Positions 1 through 10,660 of a DNA stretch of 64,000 nt are shown here, one piece after another. The notes beneath the pieces are model-generated. The model had not been told where the DNA came from, made no database searches, and was given only the letters and a program-made list of their open reading frames with translations. How positions within the stretch are numbered: the first letter of the stretch is position 1; every line of letters starts with the position of its first letter. The stretch covers positions 139,147,435 through 139,211,434 of the forward strand of contig NC_037689.1 of NCBI RefSeq assembly GCF_003255815.1, written 5' to 3'. The DNA comes from Theropithecus gelada (taxonomy: Eukaryota > Chordata > Mammalia > Primates > Cercopithecidae). The translations under genes and the position numbers were made by a program.

Positions 1-612
1 AGTGCTGCAATAAACATACGTGTGCATGTGTCTTTATAGCAGCATAATTTATAATCCTTTGGGTATATCAGTCTCATATGTGCCACATTTTCTTAATCCA
101 GTCTGTCACTGATGGACATTTCGGTTGATTCCAAGTCTTTACTATTGTGAATAGTGTCACAATAAACATACGTGTGCATGTGTCTTTATAGCAGCATGAT
201 TTATAATCCTTTGGGTATATCCCCAGTAATGGGATGGCTGGATCAAATGGTATTTCTAGTTCTAGATCCTTGAGGAATCGCCACACTGTTTTCCACAATG
301 GTTGAACTAGTTTACACTCCCACCAACAGTGTAAAAGTGTTCCTATTTCTCCACATCCTCTCCAGCACCTGTTGTTTCCTGACTTTCTAATGATTGCCAT
401 TCTAACTGGTGTGAGATGATATCTCATTGTGGTTTTGATTTGCATTTCTCTGATGGCGAGTGATGATGAGCATTTTTTCATGTGTCTGTTGGCTGTATGC
501 ATGTCTTCTTTTGAGAAATGTCTGTTCATATCCTTTGCCCACTTTTTGATGGGGTTGTTTTTTTCTTTTAAATTTGTTTGAGTTCTTTGTAGGTTCTAGA
601 TATTAGCCCTTT
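1..612 (-). mobile_element. LINE-1 ORF2 3' fragment, 5'-truncated
   Basis: The minus strand reads the C-terminal part of LINE-1 ORF2, the reverse transcriptase/endonuclease protein of the retrotransposon. An open stretch of 151 codons (74-529) includes the cysteine-containing block NNRCWRGCGEIGTLLHCWW. The match stops near 612, where the element is 5'-truncated; the window edge cuts it at the other end. Bases 1-69 repeat 153-221 almost exactly, so the element carries an internal tandem duplication. It is a non-functional fragment. Confidence 0.93.
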
Positions 613-2117
613 CCCTTTTAGACTTTCACTTCCTGAAGGGAAGGTTTAAATATAGGTATCAAGGTGTTACAAAGGCAAATTATTAGCTACAAATGGGCAG
701 TAGAATGTTGAGCTTAAATTCCACAGAGAGTGAGAATTAAGCAGAGAAGAGGGATAAACACATGGTGACTGTGGATGGGAAGAAGAGAAAGGGGTAAACA
801 GTGTTGCCTAAGCAGAGACCTTAAAGTCCTTAACTTGCAAGAGAATTCCCCTTGGCAGTGGAGACACTTTAAAAAAAATATTTGCCTGGCCACTTGCCTA
901 CCTCTGTAGATGGTCATCCATCAAGCCAGGGATCTGGAAACTTCCAGTCTCTTTGACCAAGAGGGACTTGAGCAAGGTAGTTGTAAGACAGCACACAGGA
1001 AGGGGCTTGAAACTAGCTATTAGGAAAATAGTAACTTCTAACTTCAGGGCAAAAAAAAAAAAAAAGTGAAACCAATATTCCCCTAGGAGGAGGGGCTACA
1101 ATTCACATCATAGAAGGAATGTTAATGCTGAAAACGCCAGAGCATTGGGTGGGGGCGACCTATAATACCAATGATGAAAACCTGGAGTACCCAAGTTTCA
1201 GCTAACAAGGGTCCCCTCACCAAATGCTGAAAATCCCAGGACACCCAGGAAGAAGCCAACACTTAACCCAACACCAAGCCGAGGTCATAAAACAACGTAA
1301 CTCTGGCATCCCAGAGTCAACACAATGGAGGACCTCTCCCAAACAAGCATCCTGCCTTAAACAGTTGTCCAAATACAGTTAACAGAAATTCAAAAGCAAA
1401 TATAAGACTGCAAACAAAACGTACATTTTAGCACTGAAAATCAAATGACTAGTGAAACAATAAAATGGAGTCAGAAGAGAAGAGACCAGGGGAAGAAGTG
1501 ACCAGGATGTGCTTCAGGGCATTCAAACAACAGGGGACTTTTAACTGACCACTTAATCAAAGGCTTTTATTTTATTCCCTAGTTCTCCTGATATTGGAGA
1601 GGGGTACAATGGACACTCACCCATCTGTAGGAGCCAAAATGGTGCTGATTGATCTTCCAAATGGGACTCGGGTAAAGGTCTTTCTAGGTTTTCTCAGCTT
1701 GGGTGAGCTTGGCTGTCACATGGGGAGTGGGCACAAGGAGCAGTAACCTACTGGCCTACTGGTCAGAGTATGAGTTTCACATGAGGCAGTGGCACTGCAA
1801 CCACTTGCCTGTCTGCTCAACTCTGACACCTGCCAGAGAAAATGATGGCTTTGAGAAGAGTCTTTGACTAGTGTTACAGTTCTGTTGTGTTAGCAGCTTT
1901 TTATTGTCATAGCCTCAGTGTTGTATCTCTTGCAGGCTAGATCACAGACTGCCTCACCATCTTTCTGCTCATCGTCCTTCTGCCTATCATCTTGCCAGCT
2001 GTTGTCTCTCACCCTCTCACCATTCTCTTGCCATTCTTTTGCTGTCGTGTAACTGCTGTCTCTCGTTGTCTCTCACCATTCTTTCACTTGCTGTCTTTGT
2101 CCTTTCATTGGTCACCA
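613..2117. other. Unassigned stretch between LINE-1 and an LTR
   Basis: No convincing coding frame is seen. There is a short A-run near 1051-1064. The part from about 1905 to 2110 is a loose C/T-rich run of degenerate 'ctgtctctcac'-type repeats. On the minus strand this becomes an A/G-rich stretch directly next to the LTR at 2123-2606. It could therefore be retroviral leader sequence, but no retroviral protein motif is visible. Confidence 0.4.
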
Positions 2118-2122
2118 GATGA

Positions 2123-2606
2123 TGCAGGGCAAGGAAGCCCCACAACTGGGGCTTAGCCTGCAAGGATTCTTGGCTTCTCTCAGGAAAGAATTCAAGGGCA
2201 AGCCAGTGGTGTTAGACAGTAACTTTTATTGAAGCAACAGTGTACAGCAGTAGCAGTGGTACTGCTCTTTGGGGAGCAGAGCCACACCATAGGCGGTGTG
2301 CCCAGAATAGCAGCTCAGAGGCAGTTCTGCAGTTCTGTTTATACCTATTTTAATTATATGCAAACTAAGAGGTGGATTATGCAAAAATTTCTAGAAAAAG
2401 TCTGGTAACTTCCAGGTTGTTGGGTTGTTGCCATAGAGAGAGGCAGTAACTTCTGGGTGTTGCCATGGCAATGGTAAACTGACATGGAACACTGATGGGC
2501 ATGTCTTATGGAAAGGTGATTCCACCCCATCCCTGTTTCAGCTAGTCCTCAATTTGGTTCGGTGTCCGTGACCCACCTCCGGAGTTGAGTCTTGCCTTCT
2601 AACTCA
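2123..2606 (-). mobile_element. ERV LTR (probably solo), minus strand
   Basis: On the minus strand the segment begins TGAGTTAG and ends CCCTGCA, the TG...CA pattern of a retroviral LTR. A polyadenylation signal AATAAA (plus strand tttatt, 2225-2230) precedes a U5-like tail. The 5-bp sequence gatga lies on both sides (2118-2122 and 2607-2611), as expected for a target-site duplication of a solo LTR. An alternative is a 5' LTR with internal sequence to its left, because the minus strand continues TCATC then TGGTGACC, which resembles a primer-binding-site start. I recognise it as ERV1-like but cannot name the family. Confidence 0.68.
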
Positions 2607-2611
2607 GATGA

Positions 2612-3059
2612 ACTGTATTTATTGCTACAATCAACATCTTCTATTTGTGCATAGAATCCCATTCTTTCTTCTTTGTGTAAGAGATTTGCTATTAAAAATA
2701 ACCCCCTTCTTCAGCATTATTATTTTCTCCCTCTCTACAGTTCATCTGTCTCAGTACAGAAACATGTAATTTCTTCCATCTTCAAACAAGCTTCTCGTGA
2801 ACCTACATTATCTTCCATGCATAATCCCATTTCTCTGCACTCTGTGTCCACTTCTTCCACTTTCATTTTCCTTTGAAGTCACTCAACAACTCTCATACCC
2901 ATCACCCATCAAATTTACTATTATCAGTGACACTTAGTGATCCTAACATTGCTGAATTAAATAGCTGATTTTTACTTCCCGTCTTATTTGAGCTAGAAGC
3001 AGAATTTTGTAAAGTTTGCCCCTCTCTGTTCTTTAAAATGCCCTCTTTACGTGGCTTCC
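2612..3059. other. Unassigned, pyrimidine-rich, no gene seen
   Basis: AT-rich sequence with pyrimidine-rich patches. A 67-codon frame at 2673-2876 resembles no protein family I know. It may be decayed outer L2 sequence, because clear L2 begins just downstream. Confidence 0.35.
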
Positions 3060-3466
3060 AGTATACTTCATCATCCTGGCTGGTTCTCCTCTTACCCTGC
3101 TGGCTATTCCTCCATCTCCTTTTGGTCTCCTTCTTCTCTGCCTAGACTTTAAATGTTAGAGAAAGCCAACGCTCAATCATTAGACATTTTCTCCATCTAT
3201 ATTCACTCCTTTGGTGATCTCATTCACCCTCCCAGCTTTAACTATCGCCAATATACTGATGACTTTCTAATTTATAAATCTATTCTAGAAGTAGCCCCTT
3301 AAATCTACACATCTATATTGAACCGCATGTTAGACATAACCACTTGGATGTCTGAAAGGTTTCTTATAATTCTGTAAGATAGCACCCCACCAATGCCTCT
3401 CCCATACAGCCACACACAGAACTACTCTTCCTCCATTTTTCCCATTGCTTCCGTTAACTGACTAAA
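3060..3466 (+). mobile_element. L2 LINE fragment, first piece
   Basis: Decayed L2 sequence on the plus strand. Phrases typical of the L2 3' region can be followed, for example the 'cacttggatgtctgaaagg' block near 3340. It breaks at about 3466, where a LINE-1 3' end has inserted, and resumes at about 3706 with the 'cagttgctcaaaccagaagc' segment, which is the next part of L2. Confidence 0.6.
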
Positions 3467-3705
3467 GTCAACAATATGTTAATTGTATATTTTTAAATAA
3501 TTGACCGAGTGAAATGGGATAGTTTGTAACACGAAGGGTAAATGTTCGAGGGGATAGATACCCCATTCTCCATGATGTGATTACTTCACACTCCAGCCTG
3601 TGTCAAAACATCTCATGCACTCCATAAATAAATACACCTACTACATACCCCAAAAAGTTAAAAGTAAAAAAATTTAAAAATAAAATTAAAAATTAAAAAA
3701 TGAAA
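3467..3705 (+). mobile_element. LINE-1 3' end inserted in L2
   Basis: Plus-strand LINE-1 3'UTR end. It carries the characteristic block with 'gatagataccccat', 'atctcatgcactccataaat' and 'acacctactacatacccc', followed by an A-rich tail at 3660-3705. It separates two consecutive L2 pieces and so inserted after the L2. It contains no coding sequence. Confidence 0.8.
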
Positions 3706-3945
3706 CAATTTTTAACTCAGTTGCTCAAACCAGAAGCTAGAATTGATCTTTGATTATTCTTTTTCACTTACCTACTGTATCCAGTTCATCAGCAATTCCC
3801 GTTGTTACTATCTTTAAAAGTTATCCAGAATGTTGTTATTTATTGTGATCTTTCACCACTGCCATCTCTATCTAAACCAGCTTCACCAATTGACTATAGT
3901 ATGCAATATCCAGTACTAGTCTCCCTGCTTCTTTTCTTGCTACCA
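3706..3945 (+). mobile_element. L2 LINE fragment, second piece
   Basis: Continuation of the L2 copy that begins upstream, recognisable from the segment starting 'actcagttgctcaaacc' at 3716. It is split again by the antisense LINE-1 at 3946-4507 and resumes at about 4512. Confidence 0.72.
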
Positions 3946-4507
3946 TTTTGTTTTGTTTTGTTTTGTTTTTTTGTTTTTTATTATACTTTAAGTTCTAGGG
4001 TACATGTGCACAACGTGCAGGTTTGTTACATATGTATACCTGTGCCATGTTGGTGTGCTGCACCCATTAACTCGTCATTTACATTAGGTATATCTCCTAA
4101 TGCTATCCCTCCCTCCTCCCCCCTCCCCACAATAGGACCCGGTGTGTGATGTTCCCCTTCCTGTGTCCAAGTGATCTCATTGTTCAATTCCCACCTATGA
4201 GTGAGAACATGCGGTGTTTGGTTTTCTGTTCTTGCAATAGTTTGCTGAGAATGATGGTTTCCAGCTGCATCCATGTCCCTACAAAGGACACAAACTCATC
4301 CTTTTTTATGGCTGCATAGTATTCCATGGTGTATGTGTGCCACATTTTCTTAATCTAGTCTGTCACTGATGGACATTTGGGTTGATTCTAAGTCTTTGCT
4401 ATTGTGAATAGTGCTGCAATAAACATACATGTGCATGTGTCTTTATAGCAGCATGATTTGTAATCCTTTGGGTATATCCCCAGTAATGGGATGGCTGGGT
4501 CATATGG
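3946..4507 (-). mobile_element. LINE-1 3' end, 5'-truncated
   Basis: A T-rich tail (3950-3980) leads into the complement of the LINE-1 3'UTR ('ttatactttaagttctaggg') and the end of ORF2, stopping near 4507. It is a short primate-age L1PA-type copy. Open frames on both strands here (3802-4149, 4026-4274) are by-products of the LINE-1 sequence. I could not define the target duplication. Confidence 0.92.
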
Positions 4508-4511
4508 TACT

Positions 4512-5175
4512 TTTTAATTCAACCCAGGTGTCAGAGTTATCCTTTAAATCATGAGATAAATAATTTCTCTGTTATGTACAAAGTTATCCATTGGATAGCC
4601 ATTACAACGAAATGAAACCCAAATCTCTCTATCATAGTTTACGAAGTTTTGCCTTATCTGAACTCTGCCTAACTTTCCACTTTATTTCTTACCGCTTTCT
4701 ACCTTGATCTCTCTGCTCTAGCTACAGAGGCATTCTTGTGTCTCTTTGAACATGCCAAGCTCGTTTTTCACACCAGAGTCTTTGCACTTGCTGGTCCCAT
4801 AGCTTGGATTTCTCTTCTTCTAGGAGTTCGTATCACACTCCCTGAGTTTATTTTGGTCATTACTCAAATATCAACTTCTGAAAGAGAGTTTCTCTGACCA
4901 TCATATCTGAAATAGCACCTTCTTCATTCTCTACCCTTAGAGGCTACCTTATTTTCTTTATAGCTCTTACCATACCTCTCTACCCTTAAAATCTACTTAG
5001 CTTTCTTCACAGCACTTACAATACCTGATATTATACCATATTTTATTGACTTTTAATTCACACTAAAATATAAGATCCATAATAGCAGGATATTTTGTCT
5101 GTTGCATTCACTGTCGTATCTCCAGCACCTACAGTGAGGTACCAAATAAATAATTTTTGAGTTAATAAATGCATT
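4512..5175 (+). mobile_element. L2 LINE fragment, 3' piece
   Basis: This L2 3' region is fairly well preserved. Landmarks in order are 'gaacatgccaagctcg' (4748), 'tctttgcacttgctgg' (4779), the 'tttctctgaccatcat' block, 'ttctttatagctctta' and 'tatctccagcacctac' near 5117. It ends at the terminal 'aataaata' repeats near 5150-5170. It is the last part of the L2 copy interrupted upstream by two LINE-1 insertions. Confidence 0.85.
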
Positions 5176-5580
5176 TAGGAACCACTGGAACTATCTCATT
5201 TTTTAAATTTAATATGTTAATTAGGAAGGAATGTTTACTATTTTAATATTTTCATTTTCATTAAGAGTTTAAGAAGATATTCATGTTGTTATATTATTAA
5301 AGGCTCAAAATAAAATAATTTTAGTGGCTATATGTAATTTCATATATTTACTTAGCATTTACCTATATTAGACATTTGTTTTCACATTTTCTTAACTGTG
5401 CTGTAAACATTTCTATACAAATCCTTTTTTTGCAGTTCATATTATCTCTTTAGAATTTTTCCTAAGAGGTAGAAATTTTTGATCAAAGTATAGAAAATGT
5501 AAGGTTTTTACTTTATATAAACATATGATTTCCAGCCAGTTATATCAATTTGCAAAGCAAATTCATTCATTTATTTACTT
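5176..5580 (-). mobile_element. AT-rich stretch with traces of old LINE-1
   Basis: AT-rich sequence. The part from about 5390 to 5490 ('gctgtaaacatttctatac' ... 'agaggtagaaatttttgat') resembles the complement of an old LINE-1 3' end. The rest is not assignable. No gene is seen. Confidence 0.35.
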
Positions 5581-5594
5581 CAATAATATTTATT

Positions 5595-5899
5595 TATTTT
5601 TTTTTATTTATTTTTTTTTTGAGGCGGAGTCTTCACTCTGTCCCCCAGGCTGGAGTGCAGTGGCACCATCTCGGCTCACTGCAAGCTCCGCCTCCCGGGT
5701 TCGCGCCATTCTCCTGCCTCAGCCTCCCGAGTAGCTGGGACTACAGGCGCCGCCACCGCGCCCGGCTAATTTTTTGTATTTTAGTAGAGACGGGGTTTCA
5801 CCTTGTTAGCCAGGATGGTCTCGATCTCCTGACCTCGTGATCCGCCCGCCTCGGCCTCCCAAAGTGCAGGGATTACAGGCGTGAGCCACCGCGCCCGGC
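5595..5899 (-). mobile_element. AluY, minus strand, with target duplication
   Basis: Full-length Alu in reverse orientation: a T-rich tail, then 'gaggcggagtcttcactctg', ending at the 5' head 'ccgcgcccggc'. Both monomers are present and CpG sites are well kept, which points to AluY. A 14-bp target duplication, caataatatttatt, is seen at 5581-5594 and 5901-5914. The short frames predicted here are Alu-derived. Confidence 0.96.
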
Positions 5900-5900
5900 A

Positions 5901-6260
5901 CAATAATATTTATTAAGTGACCAAAGTAGATAAGATTTCTTGCTCTCTTGGAATCTTGAAGCTTAAAGTCTAATGGTATATGGCAGATAACAAACAGCCC
6001 TAATAAGAAGAAGTAAGTGATGTATAGAATATGACAGAGGATGACAAACGCTATGCAAAAGAAGAAGAAGAAGAAGAAGAAGGAGGAGGAGGAGGAGGAG
6101 GAGAAAACTAGAGCAAGGTGGGCGGTTGGGACTCCTGCAGGTGGGCAAAATGTTGACATAATAAAGGGAGTGTTCTCATAGTCCTCATTTAGGCGATGAG
6201 GCCTGAGCTAAGGCTTAAAGGGTGAGGTAGATGTGTATGGTGCTAAGAATGAAAGCAGAG
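5901..6260 (+). repeat. Ancient dispersed repeat, family not named
   Basis: Resembles a common mammalian repeat whose copies read 'tgagctaaggcttaaagg' (6200-6217 here). Related segments lie at 8100-8225, 9690-10060, 31940-32290 and 55360-55600. I recognise the family by its wording but cannot assign a name reliably. A GAA/GGA microsatellite interrupts it. Confidence 0.5.
6061..6104. repeat. (GAA)n-(GGA)n microsatellite
   Basis: Seven to eight GAA units pass directly into about seven GGA units. The transition suggests a GAA tract that mutated and re-expanded. The antisense frames rich in L/F/S across it are low-complexity artefacts. Confidence 0.97.
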
Positions 6261-6590
6261 GGTAGGTGGATGTGCCCATTCACTGCATCTTTGCCAGTAT
6301 GGAGTCATTATTATTGTGATGTATGAATTTTTCTGTTGAATTTATGCTAAAGTTTAAAATAAGCCAGAATATTCTAAAAGGTATGTAAAATTATGTATCT
6401 CATGAGTTCATCTCTAACTTCATCTGCTTTCAGACACTCCTGTGCTTACTCTCTTATCACACTAACATTTTAATTATTTGAATGTGCTGGTGGTCTCTGG
6501 CTAATTTGGGACAGTCACACTTGTTACTTACTAGCTGGTATATTATTTCTCTTTCTCACTCCCTCATTTTCTCTCACTCTGTATCTTTCT

Positions 6591-6594
<4 letters not shown>

Positions 6595-6629
<35 letters not shown>
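6595..6629. repeat. (CA)n microsatellite
   Basis: An uninterrupted run of about 17 CA units lies between 'ctttctcacg' and 'ccccactgcc'. It is long enough to be length-variable. Confidence 0.98.
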
Positions 6630-6631
<2 letters not shown>

Positions 6632-6871
6632 CACTGCCTTACTAGGTCCCAACTGAAGAATGTTCTCAGTTTGTGTGTTTTTCCTTCTGGGAAATTATCA
6701 CGGAGACTCCTAACTTGGTTAGGTTCTATTATTGTTTACTATTACAGCACACTGTAGGGTTATTTGTGGTCTTGGTAGTGATAGTAAATAAAGATAAAAT
6801 ATTGTAAAAGCCTGATCGATGTGATAGTAACACTTCTTAATATAACAACACAATTTAAAATCTTATTTTTA

Positions 6872-7262
6872 TACAATGAATTGCATTACCCAAGAATATA
6901 TTGAAGTTTTAACCCTCAGTACCTGTGAATGTGATCTTACTGGAAAATAGGTTATTTGCACATGTAATCAAGTTAAGATGATGTCATTAGGGTGAGACCT
7001 AATCTAATATGACTTATGTCTGTATAAGAAGAAGAAAAGAGACACAGACACTTAGGCACACCGGGAGAATGCCATGTGATGACAGAGGTAGAAACTGAGG
7101 TAATGAACCTATAAGGCAATTAAGTTTTCCAGCAACACTAGAAGCTGTGAAAATGACATGGAACATATTCTCCTTTAGAACCTCCAGAAGAAACCAACCC
7201 TGCCAACATCTAGATTTTGGTTTCTTGTCTCCAAAAATGTGAGCTTAAACGTTTCTGTTGTT
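6872..7262 (+). mobile_element. MLT1A-like MaLR LTR, left part
   Basis: Plus-strand mammalian MaLR LTR. Landmarks include 'aaccctcagtacctgtga' (6912), 'gagacctaatctaatatg', 'gccatgtgatgacagagg' and 'aaccaaccctgccaacatc' (7191). It breaks at 7262, where an AluS inserted, and the terminal 'ttctgttgttttaag' block resumes at 7556. Confidence 0.85.
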
Positions 7263-7555
7263 GGCTGGGTGTGATGGCTCACGCCTGTAATCCCAGCACT
7301 TCGGGAGGCCAAGGCAGGCAGATCATGCTATCAGGAGATCGAGACCATCCTGGCCAACGTGGTGAAACCCCGTCTCCACTAAAATACAAAAAATTAGCCG
7401 GGCAGGGTGGTGTGCACCTGTAGTCCCAGCTACTTGGGAGGCTGAGGCAGGAGAATCACTTGAACCCGGGAGGTGGAGATTGCAGTGAGCCGAGATCACT
7501 CCACTGCACTCCAGCCTGGTGACAGAGCGAGACTCTGCCTTGAAAAAAAAAAAAA
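7263..7555 (+). mobile_element. AluS, with target duplication
   Basis: Complete two-monomer Alu from 'ggctgggtgtgatggctc' to an A-tail. The sequence 'tggccaacgtggtgaaacc' and 'aatcacttgaacccggg' is of AluS type. The 12-bp target duplication gtttctgttgtt is seen at 7251-7262 and 7556-7567. It splits an MLT1A-like LTR, which dates the LTR as older. Confidence 0.96.
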
Positions 7556-7622
7556 GTTTCTGTTGTTTTAAGATAGCCAGCTCATGGTACTTTGTTATGG
7601 CAGGCCTAGAAATCTAACACAC
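7556..7622 (+). mobile_element. MLT1A-like LTR, right part
   Basis: The 3' end of the LTR interrupted by the AluS: 'ttttaagatagccagctc' ... 'ctttgttatggcaggcc' and a CA-ending terminus near 7622. The A/T-rich stretch 7623-7780 that follows shows no gene or recognisable element. Confidence 0.83.
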
Positions 7623-7789
7623 ATATTTTAAATTATATATATATTTTTTTTTTCGCATATCACATATTTTGGTAAAATGTTTTGTAATTTTATAAAATTA
7701 TATTTATAAATCATATTTATTATATTGTAAAATAAACTATACATTTTGTTATGTTATTCTTTGACATAATACAAATTACTTATGCAAAC

Positions 7790-8085
7790 TTATGATAAAC
7801 AGAGATTTATTTGGCTCACATAGAACCAGATAAATAGAATGTGGGAAATCAAAGATGGAGGGGCCACATATGGCTAAAGTCATTTTGCTTGCACTATAAC
7901 ATGGTAGAAGGCATGATGTGGGCATATGGGTGAGAGAGCAAGAGATCATAATCAACATAAATCTATTCGTGAAAGTGGAGCCCTCATGATCTAAATGCCT
8001 CCCATTAGGTCCCACCTCCCAACGCTGTTGCAGTGGGGATTATTTTTCAACACATGCTTTTGGGAGGACACTTTTAAACTACAGA
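7790..8085 (-). mobile_element. MaLR-type LTR, minus strand
   Basis: The complement of a MaLR-like LTR: 'agatttatttggctcaca' (7803), 'ataacatggtagaaggc', 'gtggagccctcatgatc' and 'ggtcccacctcccaac' follow in the expected antisense order. It ends at about 8085, beside a 20-bp sequence that is repeated inverted at 8239-8258. The 79-codon antisense frame here is not a gene. Confidence 0.72.
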
Positions 8086-8099
8086 AACAATAAACATGG

Positions 8100-8225
8100 A
8101 AATAAATTATTTCAGTGGTGATAGTTGCTATGAAAAAGATGACAAGTGAATAGCATAGAGTAGTACTTTAAGGTGATCAAATAAAGCCTCTCTGAGGGGG
8201 TGACATTGAGGCAGAGATCTGAATC
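8100..8225 (+). repeat. Ancient dispersed repeat fragment
   Basis: Shares the 'gcctctctgagg' ... 'tgacattgaggcagagatctga' wording of the unnamed repeat family seen at 5901-6260 and 31940-32290. Short and heavily mutated. Confidence 0.45.
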
Positions 8226-8254
8226 GTGAAATTATTTCTTTCCATGTTTATTGT

Positions 8255-8332
8255 TTCTATAGCTTTAATGTGTTGTTTTAAGCCGCTGAGTTTGTGGAAA
8301 TTTTTATAACTGCAATAGGAAACAAATACAGT
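8255..8332 (+). mobile_element. LTR 3' terminal fragment
   Basis: The 'gttttaagccgctgagtttg' (8274) to 'ggaaacaaatacag' block is the usual 3' end of an MLT1/MST-class LTR on the plus strand. The rest of that LTR is absent. Between 8332 and 8515 nothing is recognised. Confidence 0.6.
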
Positions 8333-8514
8333 TTCTTTATTTGTAAAATAAGCATTAGTGACCTTGTATTGATGTGAGATTTTAAAGGAAAAAAAATAAG
8401 TGATTTGAATGCATACAAAAGAGTTAGCAAATAAAGGAATAATATGTGAGATATTCTCTGAAAGCGCAGAGAACATTCATGTGAGCATGATTCAGCCCTC
8501 CCACCCTACGCCTC

Positions 8515-9065
8515 CGTATGAGGCCCCAGGAGGAGCTAAATCTGATTCTCTTCTCCTTCCCCATCCTCATCTCCAAGGCCTTTTAGTATCTGGCCCTGCT
8601 TTTCTCTCCATCCTCATCTCTGTTTGATCCCCCACTCATTCTCTTCACTCCAACCACACTTTCCATGCAGGATTTTGTCTTTGCTGTTTATTCTCCTTGG
8701 AACTCGCCTATATCATTACAGAGCTGTCTTGTCATTTAAACCTCAACTGAAATGATACCTCTTTTTGAAAGGACTTTAGAGATCACTCAGACCAAAGCAA
8801 ACTTCACTGCAACTCTCTACCATATTTCCTTAATTTTGCTTTTTTGTAGTGCCTAGCAGAAACTGAAATTTATCCAAATATATTGAACATATTTATTTCT
8901 AGATTTATTTTCTCTCTAATTCTCCAGAATGTGAGTGAAATGAGGACACAGTTTTTCTCACTGTTACATTTCAGAAACAGAAAGGCACATAATTATGTAG
9001 TTAATACATTTCTATTGCCTTCCTACATGACTAAAGACAGCACTGCTCTTAGGAATTTTGAGAAA
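8515..9065 (+). mobile_element. L2 LINE fragment
   Basis: Plus-strand L2-like sequence, with 'ctttgctgtttattctcc' (8679), 'tcatttaaacctcaactg' (8733), 'ttttgtagtgcctagcag' and 'ctccagaatgtgagtg' in the order of the L2 3' end. It is strongly decayed. The 72- and 63-codon frames lie inside it and are not genes. Confidence 0.65.
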
Positions 9066-9166
9066 GTGAGTTAATAATGTCCTTTCCATTTAAGCCGGTT
9101 AGAGAGTTTTCTGTACTTGTATCTTAACTAATTGAACTTTTCCCTCCTGAGTGTGTCTATTAATTC

Positions 9167-9184
9167 ATCTATCTATCTATCTAT
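9167..9184. repeat. (ATCT)n short tandem repeat
   Basis: About 4.5 ATCT units in a row. The stretch that follows to about 9620 is AT-rich with scattered 'atctaatat' motifs and holds no gene. Confidence 0.85.
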
Positions 9185-9689
9185 TAAAAATCAGATAACA
9201 GAGCAAAGTATGAAAGACAAATTAACAATTATCTAAGCCTGTCACCAGGTTACTATTTTGTTGAATATATTGTGTAAAGATACAATACAATGAGATATTT
9301 TCTATTTTCTAATGTATTCATATAACTCTATCAATGTCATATACTGCACTACTCATATAATCTATTTTTATGCATGATAATATGAATATATACTATTATA
9401 CAAATATAATTTTATAATTCAATCATTATGTAGTAATGACATTCTAATTATCTAATATGAATCTATCTAGTATCTACATATCTAATACTTAAATCTAATA
9501 TCTAACACATAAATATCAAACATGACATTCTAATTATCTAATAGTGACATTCAATGTACTCTTGGGAATATTCTAATTATACTCTGTGATATGGTATAAT
9601 TTAGTGTTTTTCATCTGATATTATCATATGACAGTGTAATAGACAATGACTTCATAGCAGAGGGTGTGTTTATTGTTGACAAAGAGTGG

Positions 9690-10060
9690 TCAGAGATATT
9701 TTTCAAATTATGTGACTTTTAAGCTAGAACATGAATTGATAGAAAGGAGCCTGACACAAGAAAATCTGGGGGAAGAGCCTTCCAGGAAGAGGAAATAGCT
9801 ACTACAAGTGTCTTAAGGCAAGAAATAGGTTGGTATATTCAGAAACTAAAGGGACGCTGATATGGCTGAATTTCCTGCCTAGAAGAGGCAAGTTGAAGCA
9901 AAGGAAGAAGTTATCAGACGTGAAGTCAGAGTTGCCTAAGCCATGGAAAGAAACTTGAATTTTTTCTCACTTCAGTGGACAGAGCTTTAAGCAACAGAGG
10001 TGATAGAATTGCTTTGCATTTTTGAAGTATCACTTTGGCTTCACTGTGGAGACTTCATAA
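9690..10060 (+). repeat. Ancient dispersed repeat, longest copy
   Basis: The longest copy in the window of the unnamed mammalian repeat: 'tctgggggaagagccttcc' (9764), 'aggaagaggaaatagc', 'gaagtcagagttgcctaag', then 'gaattgctttgcattttt' and 'gtatcactttggcttcac'. I see no open frame of note. Confidence 0.55.
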
Positions 10061-10239
10061 CCACTTCACATTACTTCTGTCCAATTCACATCAGGTTTAT
10101 TTCTAATAATTAAATTTAGTGTTACTGTTGTTACTGTGTTGCTGCTGCTGTTTCTTGTATAAATGTGACTTTTTTCTCATTGTAGTTACTAAGTAGTTAT
10201 TGTTTACATGAAATTATAGTTATTAAAATAATTTTTCAT

Positions 10240-10440
10240 TTTACTCTGTTCTTTTATTGATTCTGAGACATCTTCAGGTGGTATTTTTAGACTTCTGCAG
10301 GTATAATTTTGCATTATCTGCAAATAGTAATTATTTTTCCTTCTACTTTCTGACATCTGTGGTTATTATTCTGTCCCTTGATTGAATGCATTGTCTGACA
10401 CTTCTACAGGAACATGAAGTACTAGCTCTCACAAACTTCC
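10240..10440 (-). mobile_element. Old LINE-1 ORF2 fragment
   Basis: The complement of a heavily mutated LINE-1 ORF2 region. The phrase 'ttgcattatctgcaaatag' (10310) corresponds to the segment encoding the conserved FADD block of reverse transcriptase. Frame is lost. Confidence 0.6.
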
Positions 10441-10459
10441 TTGCTTTGTTCCCTACTTA

Positions 10460-10660
10460 AAAGCAATACTCTTTGTCACAGACTGCTAGTTATTCCACAA
10501 ACCCTCCTTCAGTACTGGAACACTTGATGTTTAGCTGGGTGCATAAATGACCAGACTACATTTCCCAGCTTCTTTTGCAACTCCACTTGGCCACGTGACT
10601 GAGTTCTAATGAGTTGTGAGTTGAGATGTGCCATTTCCAAATTTTGCCTTTTAAAGGAAT
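10460..10660. repeat. Unnamed mammalian interspersed repeat
   Basis: The phrases 'actacatttcccagcttc', 'cttggccacgtgactgag' and 'tgtgccatttccaa' form a block I recognise from many mammalian loci, but I cannot name the family. Confidence 0.4.

Noticed and set aside
5550..5840. 96-codon frame at 5.6 kb
   Set aside because: It is derived from the antisense AluY.
9167..9184. Possible CRISPR-like or satellite array
   Set aside because: Only a short ATCT microsatellite; no spacer structure exists anywhere in the window, and the genome is a primate's.
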